A stretch of DNA of 64,000 nt from contig CAVWBO010000007.1 of assembly GCA_963753185.1 (NCBI GenBank), positions 930,001 through 994,000 on the forward strand, read 5' to 3'. The DNA is from SZUA-442 sp963753185. GTDB taxonomy: Bacteria > Actinomycetota > Acidimicrobiia > Spongiisociales > UBA5794. Of the stretch, positions 44,304 to 53,633 are shown one piece after another; within the stretch, counting starts at the first letter, position 1, and each line of letters starts with the position of its first letter. A model generated the notes under the pieces. It saw only the letters and a program-made list of their open reading frames with translations. It was not told where the DNA came from and did no database searches. The translations under genes and the position numbers were made by a program.

Positions 44304-46100
44304 TCATCCCGGGTTGGCAGCGCCGACGACGCCGTCCCAGATCGCCCTGAACTCCGGAGAACTGGCCTGGAGCTCCGTCGCGGTGCCGGCAGCGACGACC
44401 CTCCCCGCGTCCATGACGATGATGCGGTCTGCCTCGGCAAGAGCCGTGTGCCTGTGCGATACCACGAGGGCTGCGATGTTGGACCGTGCCCTGAACAGCC
44501 TGGACCACAGCAGATGTTCCGTCTGCACGTCGAGCGCCGACGAGACGTCGTCGAGGACCAGGAGTTGGGACGCACGATTGAGCATCCTGGCGCTTGCAGA
44601 GCGCTGGACCTGGCCCCCCGAGAGCCTGACCCCCCTCGGTCCGACCATCGTCGCCAGACCCTCTGGCATCAGGTCGATGTCGTGGCGCATGGTCGCGATG
44701 TAGATCGACTCGTTGAGCAGGTGGTCGTCACGCGCCTCACCGAGCACGAGGTTGTCCTCGAGGGACATCGAGAACAGCTTCGGCACCTGCGGCGTGTACG
44801 CGGCGAACGGCGGCGTCATCTCCCGTGAAGGATCTTCGATGACCCGACCGTTCCATTCGATCGTGCCTTCGTCCCTCGGCAGGAGGCCGAGGATGGTCCG
44901 AAGGAGCGTCGTCTTGCCAGAGCCGATTCGACCCGTCACCACGACGAACTCGCCTGGACCGATGTCGAGGTCGACGTCCGTGATCCCGTTGTCGGTGCCC
45001 TTGTACCGGTACGTGAGACCCCTGACCTTCAGGGACCGGAACGGCTCGGGTTGGGGAACCGTGATCGGCGTCGCAACGGGCTCCCCATCGAGGCCGAGAT
45101 CGATCCTCCCGTAGATGCGGTCCCACGGTTCGCCGTGCATCGTCGCGTCGAGTCGCTCGGCTGACACGGCGCCCTGTTTCGAGCGAGCGATGAACACACC
45201 GATGAAGTACGAGGCATCGGTGACGTGGTGCAGCAGGAAGACGAACAGTGCGAACTCCCCAATGGAGATTCCGGCATCGCCGCCCGCGCTCAGTCGACCC
45301 GCGGCCATCAGCAGGATCAACCCTGTCCCGATGTTGACCGTATTGCGGAACACTGCCTCGAGGACGGCGGTCAAGGTGCGATCCCTGACCATCATCGTCC
45401 GCCTCGCCGCGTTCAACTCGACGAAGCGATCCAGCATGCTGGCCTCCGCCCCGGCGACCTTCACGGCCTGGGTGGCCGCGAATGTCTCGCCGAGGTACCC
45501 GGTGATCGCCTCCGTAGCCGTTCGTGCCTCCTCGCGGTATCGCCGAACGACCCCACCCGTGCGGTTCGACACGATGGCGACGATCACGACCGGTACGGAG
45601 ATGACCAGGGTGATCGCGGGGTCGATCGACCACAGGAGCCAGAACGACACCGTGCCAGCAACGAGCGCGCCGATGAGGTCGACGGTGATGTCGAAGGGCT
45701 CGACGACGTGTTCGACGTCGTCACGGAAACGCGACACGATCTCACCGGGAGTCTCGTCCAATGCGGCCGCACCTGGCAGCTCGTACACCCGCACCAGGAG
45801 GTTCCGACGGATGGTCGCCGCGGCGCGGAACAACAACGATCCGTGGTTCCTCATACCGAGGAAGATCAACGCGGAGCGCCCCGCCGCATAGGCGAACGTG
45901 GCGACCACGACGAGCACGATCGTGTTCGTCTCGATGCCACCCGCGAGCTGGTCGAAGAAGTACGCGATGATGAGCCCTGGGATGATCGGCATCGTCCAGA
46001 TTGCCGTCCACACGACGACCGCGACCGTGTAACGGATCGGCTGCGTGCGGGCCATCGACCACATGATTCGTCCGAAAGGCGGTTTTCGATTGCGCGTCAC
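44304..46100 (-). CDS. ABC exporter half-transporter (degenerate-site partner)
   Basis: A 598-residue fused permease-ATPase. Six membrane spans are followed by the nucleotide domain with Walker A GRIGSGKTT, signature RLSGGQVQRSASARML and Walker B LLVLDDVSSALD. The residue after the Walker B Asp is Asp rather than the catalytic Glu, so this subunit contributes a degenerate ATP site. It overlaps the upstream exporter gene by ATGA, and the two make a heterodimer. Substrate is unknown; drugs or lipids are usual for this family. Confidence 0.9.
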   Translation of the reverse strand: MTRNRKPPFGRIMWSMARTQPIRYTVAVVVWTAIWTMPIIPGLIIAYFFDQLAGGIETNTIVLVVVATFAYAAGRSALIFLGMRNHGSLLFRAAATIRRNLLVRVYELPGAAALDETPGEIVSRFRDDVEHVVEPFDITVDLIGALVAGTVSFWLLWSIDPAITLVISVPVVIVAIVSNRTGGVVRRYREEARTATEAITGYLGETFAATQAVKVAGAEASMLDRFVELNAARRTMMVRDRTLTAVLEAVFRNTVNIGTGLILLMAAGRLSAGGDAGISIGEFALFVFLLHHVTDASYFIGVFIARSKQGAVSAERLDATMHGEPWDRIYGRIDLGLDGEPVATPITVPQPEPFRSLKVRGLTYRYKGTDNGITDVDLDIGPGEFVVVTGRIGSGKTTLLRTILGLLPRDEGTIEWNGRVIEDPSREMTPPFAAYTPQVPKLFSMSLEDNLVLGEARDDHLLNESIYIATMRHDIDLMPEGLATMVGPRGVRLSGGQVQRSASARMLNRASQLLVLDDVSSALDVQTEHLLWSRLFRARSNIAALVVSHRHTALAEADRIIVMDAGRVVAAGTATELQASSPEFRAIWDGVVGAANPG

Positions 46101-47848
46101 GTCAGCACCTCCTCCAAACCTGCGACCAGAAGATGGGCGAACGTGGAATCAGGGTCGTCGGCGAGCGCCTGTCGTTCCCCCTGCTCGATGACACGACCGT
46201 CCTCGAGGATCACGATGTCGTCGGCGCGAGTCACGGTCTCGAGCCTGTGCGCGATCAGGATCGCCGTCCGGTTCTCGAGGAGATGGTCGACCGCCTTCTC
46301 GATGAGACCCTCCGTGGCAGGGTCGAGGCGCGAAGACGCCTCGTCGAGGACGACGATGCCCGGATCGCGGAGGAACACGCGTGTGAACGCGAGCAACTGC
46401 GCTTGCCCTGCCGAGAGGCCAGCGCTCCCTGACTCGAGCATCGTGTCCAGGCCGTCGGGAAGGGAGGCGAGCCAGCTGTCGAGTTCGAGTCGGTGCACGG
46501 TCTCGAGGAGCAGCTCATCGGGGACCGTGTCATCGAAGAACGTGAGATTGTCGCGAACGGACGCGCGGAACAGCTGGACGTCCTGCGTCACCATCGCGAC
46601 GTGTCGGCGCAGCACCGCCAGGTCGATGTCCCATGTCGGTGAGCCTCCGACGCGCACGAGTCCCGTCTGAGGCTCGTACAGGCGGGTGACGAGCCGCGCG
46701 ATGGTCGACTTGCCGCTTCCCGTGCGTCCGAGGAGACCGATGACCCTGCCGGGGGCGATGTGGAACGACACATCGTCGAGCACCGTCTCGTCGCCTGCCT
46801 CATCGTCGTAGCTGAAGGTGACGCCCTCGAAGGAAAGGGACAGCGGCCCTGCGGGGAGCGCTGTGTATCCGAGCCTCGAGATCCGCGATTCGGTGGCGAA
46901 GAGCTCCTCGACGCGGTCGATGGATGCACCGGCCTTCTGGAGGTCGATGAGCTGCTCGCGGATCTCTTCGATCGGTCGATGGGCCATCTCGATGTACTGG
47001 AACACCAGATACACGGACCCGAGCGTGAGTGATCCGATCCCGAACAGCCATGCTCCGAGCACGAAGCCGATCATCAGCGACATGAAGTACAGCGCCATGG
47101 ACGCGCTCCACATCATGGCCCATCCGGTCCAGCCGAGGACCACCTGGGGCAGCCACCGGCGCTGGATCTCGTCGAATCGCCTCAGCATGTACCGCGTCGC
47201 CCCGTTCGCCTCGATGTCCTCCGTCCCGTCGACCTGCTCGCCGATGAACCCGAACATCTCCGCGCTCGTCGCACGGATCGCCTTGTGCCACGGAACGGTC
47301 ACACCGTGGAGGCGGAACAGGCCGAGGAACATCACCGACGTGAACACGGTGATGGAGGCACCCACGATCCACGACTCGTACCACAGCAGGACGAGGATGC
47401 CGACGAGGAGCACACCGTTCCCAACGACCTTGATCATCATCGAGGAGAAGAAGTTCGATAGGGCGGTGACATCGCCATCGATTCGCTCGATGAGCTCGCC
47501 TGGGCTGGTGCCCTTGTGGAAGCCCATGTCGAGATGGAGCACATGATGCGTCAGGTCGGCGCGGAGCTGGTTCGTCGCCGACCAGCCGATCTTCTCGGCG
47601 AGATAGGTCGCCTGCACCAGCATCAGCTGATGGACAACCGCGATCAGCATGAAACCGATGGCGAGGGGGACCAGATCCGAGACCGGACGGCCCGACGTCG
47701 CGTCATCGATGAAGATCCGGATCAGCTGCGGGTTCAGGAGCTGAAGGGCGATCGTGCCGAAGAGGACGGCGGCGAGCACCACCGACTCGCGGCGATACGG
47801 CGCCAGGTAGGAGGCGAAGAGGCGGAAGTAGGCTCGAACGGGGATCAT
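46097..47848 (-). CDS. ABC exporter half-transporter (catalytic partner)
   Basis: A 583-residue half-transporter with six spans, Walker A GLLGRTGSGKST, the signature GLSAGQAQLLAFTRV (LSAGQ instead of LSGGQ), and Walker B GIVVLDEASSRLD with the catalytic Glu intact. I chose ATG 47848 because GAAGGA lies seven bases upstream; the alternative GTG 47875 adds nine residues. The following gene overlaps its stop. The 255 bp upstream to the CPBP gene hold no other gene and probably the promoter. Confidence 0.9.
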   Translation of the reverse strand: MIPVRAYFRLFASYLAPYRRESVVLAAVLFGTIALQLLNPQLIRIFIDDATSGRPVSDLVPLAIGFMLIAVVHQLMLVQATYLAEKIGWSATNQLRADLTHHVLHLDMGFHKGTSPGELIERIDGDVTALSNFFSSMMIKVVGNGVLLVGILVLLWYESWIVGASITVFTSVMFLGLFRLHGVTVPWHKAIRATSAEMFGFIGEQVDGTEDIEANGATRYMLRRFDEIQRRWLPQVVLGWTGWAMMWSASMALYFMSLMIGFVLGAWLFGIGSLTLGSVYLVFQYIEMAHRPIEEIREQLIDLQKAGASIDRVEELFATESRISRLGYTALPAGPLSLSFEGVTFSYDDEAGDETVLDDVSFHIAPGRVIGLLGRTGSGKSTIARLVTRLYEPQTGLVRVGGSPTWDIDLAVLRRHVAMVTQDVQLFRASVRDNLTFFDDTVPDELLLETVHRLELDSWLASLPDGLDTMLESGSAGLSAGQAQLLAFTRVFLRDPGIVVLDEASSRLDPATEGLIEKAVDHLLENRTAILIAHRLETVTRADDIVILEDGRVIEQGERQALADDPDSTFAHLLVAGLEEVLT

Positions 47849-48103
47849 GGTTGGTCCTTCGGAAGGCAGAGACACGGGGGGCGTGCGACGGGAATCGTCA
47901 CCGCTTGGTGGATCTCGGGTGCGGGATCGCGGTAGGTGGTTCTACCGGAAACGGGCGCGCGCGAGTGCCTGGGATGACGGGATTGGCGTCTGCATCCGCC
48001 TCATCATGGCTCCTCGGTCGCGAACCCGGCCGCAAGGACCAGGAAACGCCATGGTCGCAAACCGACCGCGGATTGTCAAGCCCAGTGCTCGGGGTGTGAA
48101 GGG

Positions 48104-48913
48104 TCACAGGACATGGACGACCACGAGTGCGCCGAGCATCGCCAGGCTGTTCGTGCCGATGTGCGCCAGGACTGCGGCGACGGTGCTGTTCGCGTAGAGC
48201 CTGACCAGCAGGAACCCGAGGCCCGCGAGCATGGTTCCCGCGACGGCGCCGGCGACCGCGATCGCGAGGCCCGCAGCCCCGGAGAACAGGTCCCCTGCGG
48301 GGTTCGTCTGGAGGGTGTCGAGCGTGGGCAGGATGTGCCAGAAACCGAACAGCGCAGAGGTCCATCCTGCGGCGACGAGCGGCGAGTACCGACGGACGAA
48401 CATGCCGAACACGATGCCGCGGAAGAGCACCTCCTCGTACAGCGCCGTGGCGAGGGGGATCCTCACGAGGGTCTGGAACAGCACCCAGCCGATCGAGTTG
48501 TCGATCACACGGTCATCGAGGAAGAGCTCACGGGTTCCGGGGAGGGCGATCGCCACGGCGATCCCCGCTGCGATGGCACCGATGACGACGAGTCCCACGG
48601 TGACACCACGCCTCAGGCGGTCGCGGCGCAGACCCATGGTCGTCCACGTCGTCCCCGCCCGCCTTGCGATGAGCAGAGCGACCCCCAGGATGCCGAGGTT
48701 GAACGGGATGTGCCACGGGTCATCCAGGACCTCGTTGGTGATGACGTTCGCATAGGACGCGAGCGCGACGATGGCGAGGATGTGGAAGACGTGCGCACTG
48801 TGCGGATCCGGTGGTTTGCGCAGCCACATCGACGGTCGCCACATGCGATCCCAGTCCTCGAGGGGCCAGGACCACGCGCGACGCCGACCCGTTGCTGTGA
48901 GGTCGTTCGGCAT
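48104..48913 (-). CDS. CPBP-family intramembrane protease
   Basis: A 269-residue, multi-span membrane protein with the three motifs of the CAAX/Abi (CPBP) proteases: EEVLFRG, FGFWH and HIGTN, which bind the catalytic metal inside the membrane. The target is unknown; relatives process prenyl proteins, bacteriocin-linked peptides or anti-sigma factors. ATG 48913 follows TAGGCT by ten bases. A longer frame to 49246 overlaps the divergent gene and is rejected. Confidence 0.88.
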   Translation of the reverse strand: MPNDLTATGRRRAWSWPLEDWDRMWRPSMWLRKPPDPHSAHVFHILAIVALASYANVITNEVLDDPWHIPFNLGILGVALLIARRAGTTWTTMGLRRDRLRRGVTVGLVVIGAIAAGIAVAIALPGTRELFLDDRVIDNSIGWVLFQTLVRIPLATALYEEVLFRGIVFGMFVRRYSPLVAAGWTSALFGFWHILPTLDTLQTNPAGDLFSGAAGLAIAVAGAVAGTMLAGLGFLLVRLYANSTVAAVLAHIGTNSLAMLGALVVVHVL

Positions 48914-49025
48914 GCCGGTCGTGAGCCTAGGAGCCCTTCCCGGTGACCACCGCCTCGGTCCACCCCGGTGTGGATGTGCCTCCGCCTGCGCCCAACCAGG
49001 GGTGGCGGGCACTAGCCTCGCGGAA

Positions 49026-49604
49026 ATGCCGATCCTCCATACCTTCAAGGAGACCGTTCTCGAGCTCGGCCGCGGCGAGGCCAAGTCCAAGGCCCGACCG
49101 CTCACGATCGCCGACGAGTCCCTTGATCGATCCGCATCTGGCCTCGACAGTCGCCAGAGCGAGCGTGCGGTGATGTTCTGGTTGCTGTCGGATCGTGCGC
49201 TGTTCCTCGTCATCGGTGAGGACAGGGAGGACCACGCCTTCCGCATCCCCTATGAGGCGATCGCGGGTATGACCCTCGACTTCGACGAGAACGCGGAGTT
49301 CCTCCCCTGGTACGTGCGTATGTCGATCCACGCTGACGAGGTGGGCACCATCACACGCATCGAGGCGGGAACTGTTCCCGGCCAACCGCTCGGTTCGTTG
49401 CCCCCTGTGCCGGTCGAGGGCGAGGAGCGTGCGAGACTCGCACGGGGCGAGACGATTCCCCTCTCGGGTTTCGCGACGACGAGTCCTCGCTTCCGTGGCG
49501 CGCTCCAGCGTCGCATGGACCTCGCGGGATCGCCGCTGACGATCACCGGTGCCGAGGTCGCCGAGGGAAAGGCGACATTCACCCGAAAGCGCCGAACCTC
49601 CTGA
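49026..49604 (+). CDS. Conserved-type hypothetical protein
   Basis: A 192-residue soluble protein with no signal peptide or membrane span. Notable stretches are SERAVMFWLLSDRALFLVIGEDREDHAFRIPYEAI (an alternating beta pattern, quoted here in part as FWLLSDRALFLVIGEDRED) and a polar C-terminal half. TAGCCT at 49013-49018 ends 7 nt before ATG 49026, so a leaderless start is likely. The beta-rich core could be a PH-like or lipocalin-like fold, but this is a guess and I assign no function. Confidence 0.65.
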   Translation: MPILHTFKETVLELGRGEAKSKARPLTIADESLDRSASGLDSRQSERAVMFWLLSDRALFLVIGEDREDHAFRIPYEAIAGMTLDFDENAEFLPWYVRMSIHADEVGTITRIEAGTVPGQPLGSLPPVPVEGEERARLARGETIPLSGFATTSPRFRGALQRRMDLAGSPLTITGAEVAEGKATFTRKRRTS

Positions 49605-49615
49605 GGGCCTTTCCT

Positions 49616-49636
49616 GTCTCTCCCCGCGGGAGAGAC
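49616..49636. terminator. Hairpin after the 49.0-49.6 kb gene
   Basis: GTCTCTCCC (49616-49624) and GGGAGAGAC (49628-49636) form a perfect nine-pair stem with loop CGC, 12 bp after the stop at 49604. It lies between two convergent genes and can end transcription from either side. There is no T-run. Confidence 0.6.
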
Positions 49637-49701
49637 GCGGAGCGCAGCGACGCAGAGAGGGCCGTAGGTCGAAGACTCGCACCAGACGCGGGAGAGCGAG
49701 G

Positions 49702-50406
49702 TCAGCTGATCAGCTCGATGTCGTGGCTGCCGCAGGTTCGGCACCGGAGCTTGCTTCCCGTGGTGCTCCGTGGAACGGCAGCACCCTGCGGCTCGGCCAC
49801 CGGGTGTGCGGCGGGCGCATCGAGCAGCGCGTCATGCAGGCTGGTCCCGCACTCACGGCAGAACTTGGCGTTGCGGTAGTGGGTTGCGCCGCAGTTCGGA
49901 CAGTCCGCCCAGTCCGTCGTCGCCGCGTCGATGCCAGGTATGGCCTCCTCCGGCTCCGGTTGCTGGGTCCGCGATGTGAGGTCGTCCCAGAACGCGTCCT
50001 TCGACGACTTCGGGGATGGAGCGAACGGTGGATCCGGCAGAGTCTCGGGCTGCATGGCCCTCGCGTGGGTCGTCTCCGGAACTGCGTTGCCCGACGGGTC
50101 CAGTGTGAACAGCGCGATGCCCTGCGTCTCCGCGATCGACAGGGCTCCCGCCGAGAACCCTGACGGTGAGAAGATGACGAGCCTCTTCCCGGATTCCGCC
50201 GCCCTCAGGAGGGCGAGGACGCTCGATTGCTCGACGGGCGCCTCGCTCGACCGCACCCGGACGAAGGCCTTTTCGGTGATCAGCTCGACGGAACCGTGTG
50301 CTGGCTCGGAGATCTCGATCGGGGGATCGCCGACGTAGTCGAGCCACAGGTATGCGGCCTGGTAGGCCTGGTCGAGTGTGAGCTGCTTTCTCGGGTTCTT
50401 CACCAT
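49702..50406 (-). CDS. Mrr-like restriction-fold protein with two zinc ribbons
   Basis: A 234-residue protein. The N-terminal 130 residues have the strand-helix pattern of the Mrr/PD-(D/E)XK fold (RLVIFSPSGFSAGALSIAETQGIALFTLDPSG, seen from FSPSGFSAGALSIAE and GIALFTLD). Catalytic residues are not clear. Two zinc-ribbon pairs follow: CPNC with CREC, and CRTC near the end with a lone partner region, so at least one complete ribbon. Such proteins may sense or cut modified DNA, or be non-catalytic binders. It is convergent with the hypothetical gene at 49.0 kb. Confidence 0.65.
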   Translation of the reverse strand: MVKNPRKQLTLDQAYQAAYLWLDYVGDPPIEISEPAHGSVELITEKAFVRVRSSEAPVEQSSVLALLRAAESGKRLVIFSPSGFSAGALSIAETQGIALFTLDPSGNAVPETTHARAMQPETLPDPPFAPSPKSSKDAFWDDLTSRTQQPEPEEAIPGIDAATTDWADCPNCGATHYRNAKFCRECGTSLHDALLDAPAAHPVAEPQGAAVPRSTTGSKLRCRTCGSHDIELIS

Positions 50407-50431
50407 GGCCGGTGCCAGTCTACGGCGTGCA

Positions 50432-51319
50432 TCATGTGCGATCGAAGCCTATGGAGTGATCCCAGTCAGCGAGCAGCGTGCGGAGCGCGGCGACGAACGC
50501 CAGCGGCTGATCCAACGTGAGGTGGTGGCGCGCCTCTGGGATCTGGATCACCGGCGCCACGCGTCCCATCAGGTCGTACATGTACTCAGCCGTGTCGGGA
50601 GGTACGACGACGGACAGCTCGCCGGTGAACAGGGCTACACGGCACCGAACGGACGAGAGCTGTTCGCGTAGTTGGATGAGCGTGCCGTGGAAGAGGTTGG
50701 GATCGAACTTCCACGTCCAGCCCTCGTCCGTCTCGTGGATCGAGTGACCTGCGATCCAGTCGATGATGTACTCGTTCTCGCATGGTTGGGGAGGTATGAG
50801 TCGAAAGTGCGTCAACGCCTCTTCGCGGGTGGGGTAGACGCCGGGGGAGCGGAATGCCCTTCCCGAGCGTCCCTCCTCCGCCTCTGGCGACGGCCGCCGA
50901 ACGGATGCGTCGACGATGACCGCACCGGCGAGCTGATCGCCATAGGTCGAGGCCGTCTGGATCGTCACCATCCCACCGAGGCTGTGGCCGACCACCACCG
51001 GCGGTCCGGGAAAACCTGCATCCTCACACACCGCCATCACCTCGGTGGCCCACAGCTCATGTGCGTATCGGGGCCTCCTGCCGGAGTCCCCGTGTCCGGA
51101 GAGGTGGATCGCAACGGCGTGCCACTGGGTGGAGAACATGGGTGCGATGAACGACCACCAGTGCGCATGGGCCGCTCCTCCGTGGACGAACACGAGTCCC
51201 GGTCGTCCCGTCGTCCCCCACGACAGATACACGATGTCCGTTCCCTCGACGGTCACCGTGCGTTCCTCAGGCGTCGTGGCAACCGCCGAGGTGAACCAAC
51301 CCGGCGCGCCCTCAGTCAT
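50432..51319 (-). CDS. Alpha/beta hydrolase
   Basis: A 295-residue hydrolase with the oxyanion motif VFVHGGAAHAHWW, HLSGHGDSG, the nucleophile elbow VGHSLGGM, the acid strand ALFTGELSVVVPP and a catalytic His in ARHHLTLDQP. It resembles esterase/epoxide-hydrolase relatives; substrate unknown. It overlaps the end of the aminotransferase gene by eight bases, so the two form an operon. The frame extends to 51508 but ATG 51319 (MTEGAPGWF) is a better start. Confidence 0.88.
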   Translation of the reverse strand: MTEGAPGWFTSAVATTPEERTVTVEGTDIVYLSWGTTGRPGLVFVHGGAAHAHWWSFIAPMFSTQWHAVAIHLSGHGDSGRRPRYAHELWATEVMAVCEDAGFPGPPVVVGHSLGGMVTIQTASTYGDQLAGAVIVDASVRRPSPEAEEGRSGRAFRSPGVYPTREEALTHFRLIPPQPCENEYIIDWIAGHSIHETDEGWTWKFDPNLFHGTLIQLREQLSSVRCRVALFTGELSVVVPPDTAEYMYDLMGRVAPVIQIPEARHHLTLDQPLAFVAALRTLLADWDHSIGFDRT

Positions 51320-52988
51320 CGGCGCGAACCTCGTGGGGTAGGAGGAACCACCGGAGATCCTCGAACGACGCCGTGACCACGAGCGGCTCCTGCGGCGGCG
51401 CCGATGCGGGATCGATCGATCCGAGGAGCGATCGTGCCTCGTCGAGGTAGCCGGCGAGGTCCCCGTCGTCGGCACGATCCATCGGAACCGGATAGCGCAT
51501 CCATCCATCGGCGTAGTCGATGTCCGACAGGGAGAATGGCGGGGTCGGGCGGCCGTCGACGTGGTGCCACGTCGCCGTTGCGAGGTCGAATTGGTACCAG
51601 GGGAGCAGCTTCCATCCGTGCGTGGCGACGAGGTGGACCGCCTCGACGATGAAGTCGAACACGGCCTCGGAGATGAAGTAGTTGAAGTTCACCCTGATCC
51701 AGCCGGGCTTGATCCCCTCGCATCCGAGGATCACCTCGTGGACCATTCCCTCCGACTGCTCGTGGTCGATACCGAGCAATGCGTGGCCGTAGGGGCCTGC
51801 GCATGAGCACCCTCCCCTTGATTGGATGCCGAAGAGGTCGTTCAGGAGTGCGACCACGAAGTTGTGGTGCAGGTACCGCCCGGAGTGCCTCACGACGAAC
51901 GAGACGATCGAAAGCCGGTCGGCATCCTTATTGCCGAGGATCTCGATGTCGGGATTCGCGGACCACGATGCGATGGCGCGTGTGATGAACGATTCCTCGA
52001 GCAACCGGATCGTCTCGACGCCGACAGCCTCCTTCAGCTGGAACACGAGACCGGCCCGGATGGACTCGACGATCGCTGGCGTACCGCCCTCCTCGCGATG
52101 CTCGATGTCGGTGAGGTATGCGTGGGCGTCGGGCTGAACGTATGCAACGGTCCCCCCACCGGGGACACTCGGCACAGCATTGTGGAAGAGCTCCTTGCGG
52201 GCGACGAGCACACCGGGTGTCCCAGGGCCCCCGATGAGCTTGTGCGGAGATATGAAGATGGCGTCCTTGTACGCCTCAGGGCGCCCCTCTGGCGACATGT
52301 CGATATCGACGTACGGCGCAGCGGCGGCGAAGTCCCAAAGCGATAGCGCTCCGTGACGGTGGAGAAGCTCTGCGATGCCGTGGGTGTCGGAGATGATCCC
52401 CGTCACGTTGGATGCTGCGGAGAACGAACCGATGCGCAGTGGGCGGTTCGCATGTCGTTCTAGTTCGATTGCGAGGTGCGCCTGGTCGATGTGGCCGTCG
52501 GAGTCCTCACCGATCCTGATGACGTCGGCGATCGACTCGCGCCACGGAAGCTCGTTCGAGTGGTGCTCGAACGGGCCGATGAACACGACGGGTCTCCGCT
52601 CTGGCGGAATGAGGCTGGTCAACCCGTATTCGGCCTCGAGGGTGTCTGGTACGACGAGTCCCAGAACGCGGATGAGGCGATCGATCGCTCCTGTGCATCC
52701 GGAGCCGACGAACAGGACGGCGTGTTCGTCCGTCGCGTTCACGGCTCGCCTGATGATCCCCCTCGCCTCCTCGCGGAACCGAGATGTCTGGAGTCCGGTT
52801 CCCGACGATTCGGTGTGGGTGTTGGCGTAGAGGGGGAGGACCACATCGCGGATGTGATCCTCGATGAACGACAGTGACCGCCCGGATGCCGTGTAGTCGG
52901 CGTAGATCACCCTCCGGGTGCCGAATGGCCCGGCGACCGCGTGGTGTGAGCCGATGACGGCCTCACGGATGGTCGAGATCAGATCCAT
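51312..52988 (-). CDS. Aminotransferase class V (cysteine-desulfurase-like)
   Basis: A 558-residue PLP enzyme. The cofactor Lys is in SPHKLIGGPGTPG, and the domain shows YADYTASGRSLSFIE, ANTHTESSGTG, FEHHSNELPW, SNVTGI and RGGCSCAGPYGH. It is longer than IscS-type enzymes (about 400 residues) because of an extended C-terminal region of about 120 residues. The loop Cys in GGCSCAGPYG might act like the sulfur-carrying Cys of desulfurases, but that is not shown. GGGGA lies just before ATG 52988. It is co-expressed with an alpha/beta hydrolase. Confidence 0.88.
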   Translation of the reverse strand: MDLISTIREAVIGSHHAVAGPFGTRRVIYADYTASGRSLSFIEDHIRDVVLPLYANTHTESSGTGLQTSRFREEARGIIRRAVNATDEHAVLFVGSGCTGAIDRLIRVLGLVVPDTLEAEYGLTSLIPPERRPVVFIGPFEHHSNELPWRESIADVIRIGEDSDGHIDQAHLAIELERHANRPLRIGSFSAASNVTGIISDTHGIAELLHRHGALSLWDFAAAAPYVDIDMSPEGRPEAYKDAIFISPHKLIGGPGTPGVLVARKELFHNAVPSVPGGGTVAYVQPDAHAYLTDIEHREEGGTPAIVESIRAGLVFQLKEAVGVETIRLLEESFITRAIASWSANPDIEILGNKDADRLSIVSFVVRHSGRYLHHNFVVALLNDLFGIQSRGGCSCAGPYGHALLGIDHEQSEGMVHEVILGCEGIKPGWIRVNFNYFISEAVFDFIVEAVHLVATHGWKLLPWYQFDLATATWHHVDGRPTPPFSLSDIDYADGWMRYPVPMDRADDGDLAGYLDEARSLLGSIDPASAPPQEPLVVTASFEDLRWFLLPHEVRADD

Positions 52989-53051
52989 TCCCCAGACGCT
53001 ATCAGAGACGGACCTCGACACAGGGCGCTGTGGGCACGCATGGTCGGGCGC

Positions 53052-53633
53052 TCACGCGAGGAGGGCACCCTCGCGAACAAGGAGGTCGTGCTTCATCTCA
53101 GAACCGAATGCGTACTGACCGACGCTGCCGTCGCTGCGAACCACCCGGTGGCAGGGGATGAGGAGGGGAATCGGATTCCTCGAGAGCGCCGTCCCGACGG
53201 CTCGGACCGCGCCCGGCTTCTCGATCGCGTCGGCGATCCAGCCGTACGGCCTCACCGATCCCGGCGGGATCGAGCTGCACACCCCGAGTACCGCCCTTGC
53301 GAACGAGCCCATCCCTGACAGATCCACAGGAAGGCCGACCGTGTCCCCCGAGGTCAGGGCGCGCTGTGCCATCTCCTCGAGCTCCCTCGGAAGCCGGTCC
53401 GCACGGAAGGCGGCCCTTCGGTGTCCCTCGAGGAAGCCATCGAGCGTGGGGGCTGCGAAGCCAGGGATCAGGCCCGTGAACCCGCGCGTGCTCCACGCGA
53501 TCCATACATCCCCGTAGGGGCTGTCTGTCCTGGTGACGAGATCGGCGGCGCCGACGGAGACGAGCGTCGTGGCCTCCAGTTCCGGTGGCGGCGGATCGGA
53601 AGCGAGCTCCCTGAGTCGTTCCTCGAGTGTCAT
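53052..53633 (-). CDS. Methylated-DNA-protein cysteine methyltransferase (Ogt/MGMT-like)
   Basis: A 193-residue suicide repair protein that takes alkyl groups from O6-alkylguanine. The acceptor Cys is in NPIPLLIPCHRVVRSDGSVG, shown here as IPCHRVV; the DNA-binding helix and PYGWIADAIEKPGAVRAVG, with SIPPGSVRPYG, are in place. The N-terminal half is divergent. GAGGAGG lies seven bases before ATG 53633, which overlaps the sigma-factor stop (ATGA). The pairing suggests that alkylation repair is tied to an alternative sigma factor. Confidence 0.92.
   Translation of the reverse strand: MTLEERLRELASDPPPPELEATTLVSVGAADLVTRTDSPYGDVWIAWSTRGFTGLIPGFAAPTLDGFLEGHRRAAFRADRLPRELEEMAQRALTSGDTVGLPVDLSGMGSFARAVLGVCSSIPPGSVRPYGWIADAIEKPGAVRAVGTALSRNPIPLLIPCHRVVRSDGSVGQYAFGSEMKHDLLVREGALLA

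Noticed and set aside
45225..46670. 481-codon plus-strand frame antisense to both ABC exporter genes
   Set aside because: The minus-strand frames carry all Walker and signature motifs; the antisense frame is noise.
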